Shown: positions 1-6,462, counted from the stretch's first letter. The stretch: 8,916 bases of DNA from Bacteroidota bacterium (GCA_003648575.1 QMPN01000119.1:1-8916), one strand, 5' to 3'. The notes: generated by a model not told the origin, from the letters alone. Numbers and translations: made by a program.

Positions 1-1710
1 CTTATCGATAGCTGTACTAACATCTGTGATCTTTTGATCATCCCAGAACAAATGCCAGGTGCTTAGCTTTTCTTTCCTGCTTTCTGCTGACGGATAAAAT
101 GTATGCACAGAGGTATATGAATGCACCACTCCATCCTTCTGCAATTTTTCAATGGAGGGGATTTGGGTCTCATTGATCATCAGCGCATCATCCATGCTGG
201 TGGCAGAAGAAACCAGGTATACCGACCTTAGCTTATAGCTGGAAATGCTATCGAGATAATTTTCAGCATCCGTCAGATCTTCTGTCATGTAATTCATGCT
301 GTCCATGTTGCTTTCGAATTCCACCTTTCGGGCTGTGAACATGAATACGATGAAGAGAATTACGATCAGCCATACCAATTTCCCGTTTTTGTGAAAGGCA
401 AATGAGGCCATGCGCTGAATGATTGCGTTCACATAAGATTTTCTTGTAACTGCCTGCTGTTTTTCTTTGAATAGGGGAGGTAGTATGGTAAGGGTGAAAA
501 TGGCTGAGGAGAACACGCTGAGAGCTGCGAACAATCCCAGGTCGCGCATGGCTTCTGACCGCAGCACAAGCAGGCAGAGGAATGCAGAAGCCGTGGTAAC
601 ACTGCTCATTATTACCGGGCTGGCTATATCACGGATCACGGTCTGTACCGATCCTGTATGACGCAGGTGTGATAGGAAATGCAATGCATAATCGACGGAG
701 ATGCCCAGCATCACGGATCCCAGTCCCAGGGAGATGGCCGATACCTCTGTTTTCAGAATGAACATCATGGCCAGGGCAAAGCCTCCACCGAGCAGGGCAG
801 GTAAAAAGAGCAAAAGAAAAACCAGTTTTCTCCGAAAGTAAAAACCTAAAAAGAGAAAAAGCAAGAGAATGGCGATGCTTACCGTGGTGATGATGTCCTG
901 CTTGATTTGCTTTGCATTCCCGATAGCTACCGGCATAGACCCGAAATAGATCATGCCAGCCCGGTGATCGAAATGTTCATCCAGGTTATCCTGGTATCGA
1001 TCAATAAGGGTGAGCAATTCGGCATTTTTTGATGTTTCGGTGGATGGGTTGGCCGGAATCAAAAAAAAGAGGAGGTTCCGGCGGTCTTTTGAAGTAATGT
1101 AGTCGTCATATAGATCGAAGTTCTCACTCACCTTGAGTGCCTCCAGCTTTTTGAGTGCAAGCGGGGTCAGGCTGAGCGGATCTTTCAGTATAAAGTCTTT
1201 CATGACAAACCCCCCGGGGGAGATGAGGGCTTCATAATCATTCTTTATGGCAATGGCGATGGATGAGTCGTTCAGCTGTGCAGCTATGGATTCAAAATCT
1301 GTTCCATCCAGGAATAAGGGAAGGTTTTCATATAGAAGATTGTAGATCCCGGACAGTGATGCCGGTGTGAACCTTCCTTCTATGGTTTCTATATAGGGTG
1401 TGGCAGCCTTGCTTTGAAGAGAGTCGATGAGGGCTCCTGCATAGGCTGTGAGCATTGCCGGATCGGCATTTTCTTCAGATGCGTTTTGGGAGATACATAT
1501 GAGCAGGCGGTCGGCGAATTTGGCGTGCTGCAGTACGGTGATCAGTTTATTGTTCTTTTCTGATGAGGGGATTACCTTGTTGATATCCTCTTCGAGGACA
1601 ATGCGGGATCCATACCAGGCCTCAAATCCCACAATGAGCAGCAGCATAACTATGAATGCCCACAGATGCCTGCGAAAGAAAGTGTATATGCCTGTAAAAA
1701 ATTGCCCCAT
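1..1710 (-). CDS. MMPL/RND-family exporter (COG4258-like), 3' end cut by window edge
   Basis: This reading frame stays open from an ATG at 1708-1710 to the window edge, giving 570 codons with no stop. It encodes an inner-membrane exporter of the RND/MMPL superfamily, which normally uses the proton gradient to move lipids or lipid-like products. One membrane segment lies at about residues 12-30. A soluble periplasmic domain follows, to about residue 270. A block of helices at about 273-412 contains the hallmark GISVDYALH with Asp near residue 340. A seventh helix lies at about 443-460, and a second periplasmic domain (ESNMDSMNYM near 465-475) is cut off. The missing part should hold the second helix bundle. 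The start is only 3 bases after the glycosyltransferase stop, so the two are surely co-transcribed. With the nearby LolA-like, lipoprotein and hotdog genes, a lipid or aryl-polyene/flexirubin exporter is the best guess. The family call is firm and the substrate is inferred. Confidence 0.9.
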   Translation of the reverse strand, partial: MGQFFTGIYTFFRRHLWAFIVMLLLIVGFEAWYGSRIVLEEDINKVIPSSEKNNKLITVLQHAKFADRLLICISQNASEENADPAMLTAYAGALIDSLQSKAATPYIETIEGRFTPASLSGIYNLLYENLPLFLDGTDFESIAAQLNDSSIAIAIKNDYEALISPGGFVMKDFILKDPLSLTPLALKKLEALKVSENFDLYDDYITSKDRRNLLFFLIPANPSTETSKNAELLTLIDRYQDNLDEHFDHRAGMIYFGSMPVAIGNAKQIKQDIITTVSIAILLLFLFLGFYFRRKLVFLLLFLPALLGGGFALAMMFILKTEVSAISLGLGSVMLGISVDYALHFLSHLRHTGSVQTVIRDIASPVIMSSVTTASAFLCLLVLRSEAMRDLGLFAALSVFSSAIFTLTILPPLFKEKQQAVTRKSYVNAIIQRMASFAFHKNGKLVWLIVILFIVFMFTARKVEFESNMDSMNYMTEDLTDAENYLDSISSYKLRSVYLVSSATSMDDALMINETQIPSIEKLQKDGVVHSYTSVHTFYPSAESRKEKLSTWHLFWDDQKITDVSTAIDK

Positions 1711-1713
1711 CTT

Positions 1714-2916
1714 TTACTTTCTAGCCTTTGCTCCAGGTTGTTTCCTGAAAATGAATAATGCAATATACGTGATCAGGCCCAGAACAAGAGCCAATACCAC
1801 CCCAAAGATCAAGGATCCCAGCATGTATTGAAAAAGGTTCTCGGTCACCAATTCGAGGGTAATGCTGCTGCTAAAATCGATACCCACCCCCTTACCAAGC
1901 ACCATGCCACCGCTGATATAGCTCAGGTAAAGAATAATGGGGATCATGGGAGGTATGCTGATGTTGGATACCGCCAGAACGATGATCTTATTCAGTTTAA
2001 AGGCAATGGCCAGACCCAGTGCAATGGCCATCTGCCAGCCCCAGACAGGTGCGACGCTCATGAAAGCACCCAGCATCACGGAAGCGACCTTCACGCCATT
2101 GCTTTCATTGGGGTTGAAAAACTCTTTTCTGATCATGGCCTTGAAGCTTTTCCATGTCAGGCGGGAGAAGAACAGGTAAGGCCTGAACCAGAGAAGTGCG
2201 AGCAATACCAGCACGGTGTTCAATATACTGATCCTGAAAAAGTCGGTAAAAGGTCTGAAATGGCTGACACGTTCATCTTCTGGTGGATAATAAACCTTCA
2301 CGGGTACTGAGGTGACATTGATCTTCCGCCATGCAGCTCGAACGATCACCTCTACTTCAAATTCAAACCTGCGTGTGATAAAGTGTATCGGCTTCAGCTT
2401 TTCGAGGGGGTACAGGCGAAAACCGCACTGGGTATCCGGCAGACGGATACCTGTTGTTACCCAATACCAGAAGTTGGAAAACCTGAAACCGAAATTGCTT
2501 TTTCCCGGTGCTCCTGCAGCTTCCATGTCACGTGCACCCACGATAAGTGAATCGGGATTTTTCTCAATGGCATCCAGAAAAGCCGGGAGGTCATCGGCAA
2601 AAAGCTGTCCGTCGGAATCTATGCTGATGGCATATTGGTATCCCAGTTCGCGTGCCAGGATAAATGCTTTACGCAGGGCAAATCCCTTTCCTTTGTTCGA
2701 TGAGAAACGGATTATCTCAAGACTGGAATAGCCGGAAAGGATATCAGCTGTGGAATCGGTGGACCCGTCATCAACGATGATGATGCGGTCGGTATATGTC
2801 AGTATGGAGTCGAGTACCCCTGACAGGCTTTGCTCATTGTTGAAAGTAGGTACAACAAGGCAGCATTTTAAAGAATCAAATTTTTCCTGAAGTATCCTCC
2901 TTCTGGCTTCCATCAT
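1714..2916 (-). CDS. GT2 glycosyltransferase fused to C-terminal DUF2062 membrane domain
   Basis: The 400-residue protein is a two-domain fusion. Residues 18-235 are a GT-A family 2 glycosyltransferase of the dolichol-phosphate-mannose-synthase type. VVPTFNNE (21-28) and IVDDGSTD (47-54) form the nucleotide-sugar site, DSDG (100-103) is the metal-binding DxD equivalent, and DTQCGFRLY (161-169) is the acceptor-side motif. Residues about 260-395 are a hydrophobic DUF2062 domain with several helices and an RK-rich cytoplasmic tail. Such fusions occur in bacterial lipid and aryl-polyene-like clusters and probably glycosylate a membrane-bound acceptor; the sugar and acceptor cannot be read from the sequence. 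Two ATGs stand in tandem at the start (MM), so the start could be one codon later. The gene follows the first haem protein by 18 bases and precedes the exporter by 3, so it sits inside an operon. Confidence 0.9.
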   Translation of the reverse strand: MMEARRRILQEKFDSLKCCLVVPTFNNEQSLSGVLDSILTYTDRIIIVDDGSTDSTADILSGYSSLEIIRFSSNKGKGFALRKAFILARELGYQYAISIDSDGQLFADDLPAFLDAIEKNPDSLIVGARDMEAAGAPGKSNFGFRFSNFWYWVTTGIRLPDTQCGFRLYPLEKLKPIHFITRRFEFEVEVIVRAAWRKINVTSVPVKVYYPPEDERVSHFRPFTDFFRISILNTVLVLLALLWFRPYLFFSRLTWKSFKAMIRKEFFNPNESNGVKVASVMLGAFMSVAPVWGWQMAIALGLAIAFKLNKIIVLAVSNISIPPMIPIILYLSYISGGMVLGKGVGIDFSSSITLELVTENLFQYMLGSLIFGVVLALVLGLITYIALFIFRKQPGAKARK

Positions 2917-2934
2917 ACAAAGATCGCAAAATCA

Positions 2935-3402
2935 TCATTTCCTCAGGAGCTTTATTGCTTCTGTTTCGGCCCAGTTGCAGATTGACAGAATTTCATCTGC
3001 ACTCAATGCAGCATCGGGATGTAACATCAGATAGTTTTGTGGTGGCATACTGCTGTCGCTGACCACTTCACATATCTGATCAAGAAAAGCGATCTTCTGC
3101 CTTTTCCCCAGGCTGTCATACGCGTTGAAACTAAGCTCATTTTTCCCATTCCGGATATGTTGGTCGATGACCCATGAGAATGGGGCAATAAGTGCATACC
3201 AGGGGTAATTGGTATTGTTGGAGTGACAATCGTAGCAGGATGTCCTGAAGGTATTCTGCAGATTTTCCGGCATATCGGAATGGACCTGCAGAAAATCATA
3301 AGGAACGGCATCTTCGCTGACGTTCTTCTGCACCCTGAAGAACTGGATCAGGACAAAAGAGCCAAGAAGGATGTAGAGGATGACAAGGCCAATCTTTTTC
3401 AT
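2935..3402 (-). CDS. Small membrane-anchored haem-binding-domain protein (Haem_bd-like), copy A
   Basis: The 155-residue protein has one N-terminal membrane segment (residues 4-22) without an obvious cleavage site, followed by a periplasmic domain. CYDCH (56-60) is a c-type haem attachment motif. MPPQNYLMLHP (119-129) resembles the Met-Pro-Pro region that supplies a distal haem ligand in the Haem_bd family, and ALSADEILSICNWAE ends the domain. It probably binds one covalent haem at the periplasmic face of the inner membrane and carries electrons or senses redox state. It lies 8 bases after copy B and shares its layout of helix, CxxCH, MPP-x2-Y and a DEI...WA tail, so the pair looks like an old tandem duplication. 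Nothing in known aryl-polyene or flexirubin clusters obviously calls for such a protein. It may be a passenger or a redox partner. Confidence 0.85.
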   Translation of the reverse strand: MKKIGLVILYILLGSFVLIQFFRVQKNVSEDAVPYDFLQVHSDMPENLQNTFRTSCYDCHSNNTNYPWYALIAPFSWVIDQHIRNGKNELSFNAYDSLGKRQKIAFLDQICEVVSDSSMPPQNYLMLHPDAALSADEILSICNWAETEAIKLLRK

Positions 3403-3410
3403 GCTGTAAT

Positions 3411-3812
3411 TTATTCCTCCATTCGTTTGTCAATTTCTGCATCGGCCCATTTTTTGATCAGGGCGATTTCCTCATCGGTAAAAGCTGCTTCGGGCTTCTT
3501 CTCGAGGTATTTTTTCGGGGGCATATCTTTTTCCTCTATCGTACCGCTGATACCATCGAGTTTACTGATTTGCTTGGTGAGTTTATATCCTTCCCACTTG
3601 GAAAAGTTCAGCTTACCTTTTGCTTTTATATTACCTGATTCAGCCGTATGGCAGTCGAAGCAGGAGCGCTCGAGCAGCACCATTACATCTTCGGGCCATC
3701 CCAGTTCGAGATCATCAGCCACAGGGCTCACACGGGAGGCTGGGCTTTGTGCAGCGATGAATAATAATAAAGCCAGTACAGGCAGGATGCTTAAAAGGAT
3801 TATTCTTTTCAT
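3411..3812 (-). CDS. Small haem-binding-domain protein (Haem_bd-like), copy B
   Basis: The 133-residue protein has a signal peptide or membrane anchor (residues 3-21, ending LFIAAQS, where cleavage is possible). CFDCH (51-55) is the c-type haem motif. KDMPPKKYLEKKPEAAFTDEE (about 96-116) matches the Met-Pro-Pro segment of copy A. Overall identity to copy A appears low outside these motifs. The ATG at 3810-3812 is preceded by a good TAnnTTTG-type -7 box 27 bases upstream, so this gene may head its own transcript, which would also carry copy A, the glycosyltransferase and the exporter. Maturation needs a cytochrome c assembly system elsewhere in the genome. The haem attachment is predicted from the motif only. 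Confidence 0.85.
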   Translation of the reverse strand: MKRIILLSILPVLALLLFIAAQSPASRVSPVADDLELGWPEDVMVLLERSCFDCHTAESGNIKAKGKLNFSKWEGYKLTKQISKLDGISGTIEEKDMPPKKYLEKKPEAAFTDEEIALIKKWADAEIDKRMEE

Positions 3813-3839
3813 AGTTGTTAAGATTGTTGTTGATTATAA

Positions 3840-3847
3840 CAAAGGTA
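3840..3847 (-). promoter_or_regulatory. Candidate Bacteroidetes -7 box upstream of haem protein B
   Basis: Read on the minus strand this is TACCTTTG, a full match to the TAnnTTTG -7 consensus of the Bacteroidetes primary sigma factor. It ends 27 bases before the ATG of the haem protein B gene. No TTTG is seen 19-21 bases further upstream, where the -33 box should lie; that position is now within the 8-bp repeat array. The call rests on one element only. Confidence 0.4.
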
Positions 3848-3856
3848 GTAAAACAT

Positions 3857-3936
3857 TGTTCCACTGTTGCACTGTTTCACTGTTCTATTGTTCCATTGTT
3901 CCATTGTTTCACTGATTCACTGATTCACTGATTCAT
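3857..3936. repeat. Tandem array of ten 8-bp units (TGTTYCAY family)
   Basis: Ten consecutive 8-base units can be laid out without gaps: TGTTCCAC, TGTTGCAC, TGTTTCAC, TGTTCTAT, TGTTCCAT twice, TGTTTCAC, TGATTCAC twice and TGATTCAT. The array fills the space between haem protein B and the hotdog gene. It runs into the 3' end of the hotdog gene, whose TGA stop (3917-3919) and last four to five codons are made of repeat units. An array of the same unit in opposite orientation lies at 7789-7834. Slipped-strand copying would explain the units. No function is known to me. Confidence 0.9.
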
Positions 3937-4297
3937 TGTTGAAGCGGCCAAGGAATTTGAAGAAGACAGAGTCTTCGGTAAAGATCTTTGCTGTTATTTT
4001 GATTTGCTCAGCTGCTTCGGGGGTGAGTGTTCCCTGAATTTGAAGCTTGGCATTTTCCCCGGGGGCTATCACCTTCAGGAATTTGATATTGCTTCCCTCT
4101 GTTAGAAACACATCTTTTTCCGATATCATATTTGCTATCTCTTTCACGATGTGGATGAGGCAAACGCCGGGCACTACAGGCTGGCCCGGGAAGTGGCCGG
4201 AAAATATCTCATGAGTAGGGTCAAAACCAATGCTGGCGGAAAATTCATTCCCATGCACCTTAAATTCACTGATGTTGTAAAGATTGTTCAAACCCAC
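3917..4297 (-). CDS. Hotdog-fold 3-hydroxyacyl-ACP dehydratase-like protein (FabZ/aryl-polyene DH type)
   Basis: The 126-residue protein has a single hotdog domain. FSGHFPGQPVVPGV (32-45) is the FabZ/FabA active-site segment with His35. In FabZ the catalytic Glu lies 14 residues after this His; here that position is His49 (CLIHIV). Activity may therefore differ from FabZ, or a partner subunit may be needed. Family members normally remove water from 3-hydroxyacyl-ACP in the cytoplasm during fatty acid or polyene chain building. The start is a GTG (4295-4297), chosen because no in-frame ATG lies nearby and because MGLNNLYNI begins where the hotdog fold begins. The last residues (about ESVNQ) are encoded by the 8-bp repeat array, so the natural C-terminus has been altered. 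It fits a lipid or aryl-polyene cluster with the exporter, glycosyltransferase, LolA-like and lipoprotein genes. Confidence 0.85.
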   Translation of the reverse strand: MGLNNLYNISEFKVHGNEFSASIGFDPTHEIFSGHFPGQPVVPGVCLIHIVKEIANMISEKDVFLTEGSNIKFLKVIAPGENAKLQIQGTLTPEAAEQIKITAKIFTEDSVFFKFLGRFNNESVNQ

Positions 4298-4301
4298 AAG
4301 A

Positions 4302-4309
4302 CAAATATA
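4302..4309 (-). promoter_or_regulatory. Possible -7 box immediately before the hotdog gene
   Basis: On the minus strand this reads TATATTTG, a full match to TAnnTTTG, but it ends only 4 bases before the GTG start. A transcript from it would be leaderless or nearly so. No -33 TTTG stands at the right distance. The region is A+T-rich, so the match could be chance. Confidence 0.2.
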
Positions 4310-4387
4310 CTGGTTTTGAGGGTTGAGTTTGGAGTTAATTATAAGTTTCTGGTTTAGAGCCCAGGCTTGTTTATAATCATGCTTTAA

Positions 4388-4554
4388 TTAAATTATTCCT
4401 CGTGGCTTGCCGCGAGCTTTCCTAATAAGCTCCCCTGATTTTCAGGGGAGATGTACCGCTTTGGCGGGACAGAGGGGTATTATAAAAATATGGTTCCGCT
4501 ATTGCGGAATGAAATTGGGTTAATACCTCGAGGGCTTGCCCCGAGGATAATTAA
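4388..4554. repeat. 167-bp hairpin-rich element with terminal inverted repeats (MITE/REP-like)
   Basis: Five stem-loops follow one another: 4399-4416 (8-bp stem with one G-T pair), 4430-4450 (perfect 9-bp stem CTCCCCTGA, 3-base loop), 4456-4467 (4 bp), 4494-4509 (TTCCGC, perfect 6 bp, 4-base loop) and 4526-4546 (nine pairs with a bulged A). The first and last hairpins are versions of the same sequence in inverted orientation: TTAAATTATTCCTCG at the left end corresponds to TTAATTATCCTCG read from the right end. This gives the element terminal inverted repeats. There is no open reading frame of worth inside. It fills most of the gap between the hotdog gene and the 3' end of the ATPase gene. It resembles non-autonomous interspersed repeats; a role as a bidirectional terminator is also possible. 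I see no clear target duplication. Confidence 0.7.
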
Positions 4555-4579
4555 CAGTTCTTTCGATGTATTCCCAGCA

Positions 4580-5923
4580 CTAATTTATTATCTCATTAAG
4601 GACATCATTAATTCTTCCGGCCATATAATGGGGTAGGTTGATAAGCTTATATTTTTTCCCGGATATTGTCTTTGCATCGTCAATCTGCATTTTTCCGGAA
4701 TAGAAGCGGACAGCCCAATCATGTGGTGCGGCTTCAACATATTGATGCAGCGATCGCAACTTGCCGGAAGCACCGGCTTTAACCTCTATCGGAATTAATA
4801 AACCCTTATGGGATACAATATAGTCTACCTCTGCACCAGATCCTTTTTTATTACGGACCCAGAATTCCAGGGAATCATTTAAGGAAAATTTTGTTCCCGA
4901 CATCTCCTGTCCAATTATATGTTCGGCAATCCTTCCTCGATATACTTCGTTAAGATATTTTTTTGAAATTAATTCGTCAAAAATTCTCAATGAAAAGTTG
5001 ACCAGGCCGGTATCAAATATATGCAGCCGTGGTTTCTTTTTCATATCTGGCTGAATTGGTAATTTGGTGGATGTAATCGGATAAACTAATTTCAATATCA
5101 TCGTTTTCTCCAATGTCGTGAAGGCTTCTTTCATCTCTCTGGAACGATAAGGGGAATTGCCAAATTTGTCAAATGTTATTCTGGCACCCGCCTCTGTAAA
5201 AGCAGTTGAGATAATATGTCTGATATATTGCCTCAAAGAAGAGGATTTGGCATACTTTTCTACATCTTCGGAGTATGAAGTTATTAGTCCGCTGTATGTT
5301 GATTCTAAAGCAGTATAATATTGATTTTGCGAATAGGTTTTAAGTACTCCTGGCATTCCTCCAATAGTGGCATAATTTTTAAATAACTGAGATAGTTTGT
5401 CATGAGCAAAAGCGGGGATTTCCCGGCCCTGATATATTTTTTGACTTTGCTTTTCTCCCATTGCCCCAAGATATTCTTGAAAAGTACATGGATGCATAAA
5501 CATATATTCAACCCTTCCAACGGGGAAAGAAATATTATGATCAAGAATATTTTCAAGTAATGACCCTGCGGCTATTACAAAAAGATGATTTGCATTCTCA
5601 TAAAAGTATCTTAGTAAAGCAATTGTTTTAGGTGAGTTCTGTATTTCATCGATGAAAATAAGTGTTTTAGAAGCATCATTTTTTTCAATGCCAAAATGGA
5701 AAAAGAGTCGATTTAGCAAATTATCAAAAGGGTAATCATCTTCAAAAATTCTTCTATGCTCCGGCTTTTCAAGATTCAAATAAATATATTCATCAAATTC
5801 TTCCGAAAACATATCTACTACGGTAGTCTTTCCTACCTGTCTTGCCCCCCTGAGAACTAGCGGTTTTCTGTCGGGTTTTTTTGCCCACTTTTTCAAATTT
5901 TCAATTATCGTACGATGAAACAT
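4580..5923 (-). CDS. AAA-type ATPase with C-terminal DUF4143 domain
   Basis: The 447-residue protein is a complete member of the widespread AAA plus DUF4143 family. The N-terminal P-loop domain has Walker A GARQVGKTT (26-34), Walker B LIFIDEIQ (88-95) and a sensor-like FVIAAGSLLE (115-124). The middle part (about 200-350) is helical. The C-terminal DUF4143 region has GAEVDYIV (363-370) and PIEVK (378-382), whose Glu365, Asp367, Glu380 and Lys382 resemble a PD-(D/E)xK nuclease core. The family's role is unsettled; members are scattered, often horizontally moved, and are sometimes proposed to act in stress or mobile-element biology. Base composition differs sharply from the cluster genes: 17 of 60 bases at 5641-5700 are G or C, against 31 of 60 at 661-720. 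This suggests later arrival. The ATG at 5921-5923 gives the usual MFHR-type family start. Confidence 0.93.
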   Translation of the reverse strand: MFHRTIIENLKKWAKKPDRKPLVLRGARQVGKTTVVDMFSEEFDEYIYLNLEKPEHRRIFEDDYPFDNLLNRLFFHFGIEKNDASKTLIFIDEIQNSPKTIALLRYFYENANHLFVIAAGSLLENILDHNISFPVGRVEYMFMHPCTFQEYLGAMGEKQSQKIYQGREIPAFAHDKLSQLFKNYATIGGMPGVLKTYSQNQYYTALESTYSGLITSYSEDVEKYAKSSSLRQYIRHIISTAFTEAGARITFDKFGNSPYRSREMKEAFTTLEKTMILKLVYPITSTKLPIQPDMKKKPRLHIFDTGLVNFSLRIFDELISKKYLNEVYRGRIAEHIIGQEMSGTKFSLNDSLEFWVRNKKGSGAEVDYIVSHKGLLIPIEVKAGASGKLRSLHQYVEAAPHDWAVRFYSGKMQIDDAKTISGKKYKLINLPHYMAGRINDVLNEIIN

Positions 5924-5931
5924 ATAGCTTG

Positions 5932-6030
5932 TTTTGTAACAAAGTTAGGGATAAAAGTAATATATATTGTTACAAAGTAGGTGTTAATATGAAATAATTT
6001 TGTAACGAAGAGAGGGTAATGGTGTAAATA
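5932..6030. repeat. Three 33-bp tandem repeats, each with a TTTGTWACAAA palindrome
   Basis: Units at 5932-5964, 5965-5997 and 5998-6030 each begin with a T-A-rich near-palindrome: TTTGTAACAAA, ATTGTTACAAA and TTTGTAACGAA. Their centres fall at 5938, 5971 and 6004, exactly 33 bases apart, and are followed by AAGttAGGG-like sequence. The first unit begins 9 bases upstream of the ATPase start codon, so the array covers its promoter region. Regular spacing close to three helical turns suggests binding sites for a dimeric regulator, perhaps the ATPase itself. A degenerate satellite is the plain alternative. Confidence 0.7.
5940..5947 (-). promoter_or_regulatory. Candidate -7 box for the ATPase gene, inside the first 33-bp repeat
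   Basis: On the minus strand this reads TAACTTTG, matching TAnnTTTG, and it ends 16 bases before the ATG. A TTTG lies 25 bases further upstream in the next repeat, which is longer than the usual 19-21, so the -33 box is weak. A protein bound to the palindromes would cover this promoter. Confidence 0.35.
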
Positions 6031-6070
6031 CTCGTTATTTGATACTCGATACTCAGTACTCGAAACTTAA
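6029..6070. repeat. 7-bp tandem satellite (TACTCGA family)
   Basis: Six 7-base steps can be read: TACTCGT, TATTTGA, TACTCGA, TACTCAG, TACTCGA and AACTTAA. The three central units are clear and the outer ones degenerate. It follows the 33-bp repeats without a gap. No function is visible. Confidence 0.6.
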
Positions 6071-6077
6071 TTTCGGC

Positions 6078-6170
6078 ATGTTTGGCCGGCTCATGGATGA
6101 GATCATCGCTCTGGCAGAGCAAGAAGAAAGCATGGCAGCCAACAATAAAGCAGTGCCCGCCTTCGCTTAA
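6078..6170 (+). pseudogene. Possible 3' remnant of a gene (30 codons)
   Basis: A short frame runs ATG to TAA and would encode 30 residues beginning MFGRLMDEIIALAEQEE and ending VPAFA. Its base composition is richer in G and C than the flanking repeats and closer to the cluster genes, and the amphipathic helical look is protein-like. The frame is open upstream to 6006, but that part is the 7-bp satellite and repeat DNA. It may be the tail of a decayed gene truncated by the repeats, a small protein, or chance. I do not recognise it. Confidence 0.25.
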
Positions 6171-6172
6171 GT

Positions 6173-6194
6173 TTCGGCGGATAAAAGAACAATG
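6173..6194 (+). repeat. 22-bp direct repeat R2, left copy
   Basis: The 22 bases from TTCGGCGGATAA to GAACAATG recur exactly at 7770-7791. Here they stand just before the left 87-bp repeat; at the other place they stand just after the right 87-bp repeat and run into the 8-bp array. Confidence 0.85.
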
Positions 6195-6195
6195 G

Positions 6196-6282
6196 AACAG
6201 TAAAGTAATCATTGTCCATTCTACATTGCCCCTTCCTCATGTTCCATTTATAGTTTTGGCTGGCTCGACATCACGGTCATCC
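6196..6282 (+). repeat. 87-bp direct repeat R1, left copy
   Basis: This starts AACAGTAAAGTAATC and ends CGGTCATCC, and recurs at 7680-7766 with a single C-to-T difference (6235 against 7719). The pair bounds a unit of 1,484 bases that carries the hairpin cluster and the T9SS gene. Near identity implies recent duplication or gene conversion. Confidence 0.92.
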
Positions 6283-6292
6283 CGATGAGCGA

Positions 6293-6429
6293 TCCCGAAT
6301 CCTCGGGAGAGTGAAGAGGGACCCCCCAGCTGCCGCACCTCAACCCGCAGAACTATTATCGCGCCCCTACAGGGCGCTGCTTTTTAATCGCTGTCTTTTT
6401 TTATCGACATCCGGCCCCGATGGGGCCGG
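6293..6429. repeat. Cluster of three strong hairpins (REP-like), one terminator-like
   Basis: Three short perfect stems lie in the non-coding stretch between the left R1 repeat and the T9SS promoter. The first is TCCCGA/TCGGGA at 6293-6308 with loop ATCC. The second is GCGCCC/GGGCGC at 6361-6377 with a 5-base loop, followed by TGCTTTTT. The third is CCGGCCCC/GGGGCCGG at 6411-6429 with a 3-base loop. The second looks like a plus-strand rho-independent terminator. The third has no T-run and ends just two bases before the -33 box of the T9SS gene. Together they look like a composite interspersed repeat that insulates the gene from upstream transcription. Confidence 0.55.
6361..6385 (+). terminator. 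Rho-independent-like terminator upstream of the T9SS gene
   Basis: A 6-bp all-GC stem (GCGCCC/GGGCGC, loop CTACA) is followed after TGC by five T residues, with a second run of seven T 11 bases on. No plus-strand gene ends here apart from the possible remnant at 6078-6170, so it may be part of the repeat rather than a working terminator. Confidence 0.35.
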
Positions 6430-6430
6430 C

Positions 6431-6462
6431 TTTGACACATATCTAAGCTTTTTGTATCTTAG
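6431..6462 (+). promoter_or_regulatory. Bacteroidetes-type promoter of the T9SS gene
   Basis: TTTG (6431-6434) and TATCTTAG (6455-6462) are separated by exactly 20 bases. This fits the -33 TTTG / -7 TAnnTTTG arrangement with one mismatch in the -7 box. Transcription would begin near 6469, leaving a leader of about 40 bases before the ATG at 6512. This supports the downstream start choice for the gene. Confidence 0.55.

Noticed and set aside
1448..1831. Plus-strand 127-codon frame
   Set aside because: It is antisense to the exporter and glycosyltransferase genes, whose family motifs are clear on the minus strand.
1828..2731. Plus-strand frames of 160, 80 and 139 codons
   Set aside because: All are antisense to the GT2-DUF2062 coding sequence and lack recognisable motifs.
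3223..3915. Plus-strand 230-codon frame
   Set aside because: It is antisense to both haem-protein genes and ends by reading the 8-bp array as repeated FHCCTVSLFYCS-like residues.
3857..3936. CRISPR array
   Set aside because: Units are 8 bases with no spacers, and no cas gene is present.
4451..4636. 61-codon plus-strand frame
   Set aside because: It is read through the hairpin element and antisense to the end of the ATPase gene.
4580..5923. DUF4143 ATPase as part of a toxin-antitoxin or defence pair
   Set aside because: No partner gene of fitting size is adjacent, and the family is common in non-defence settings.
6196..6282. R1 as an integron attC site
   Set aside because: It lacks the paired inverted core sites and the long imperfect palindrome expected, and no integrase is seen.
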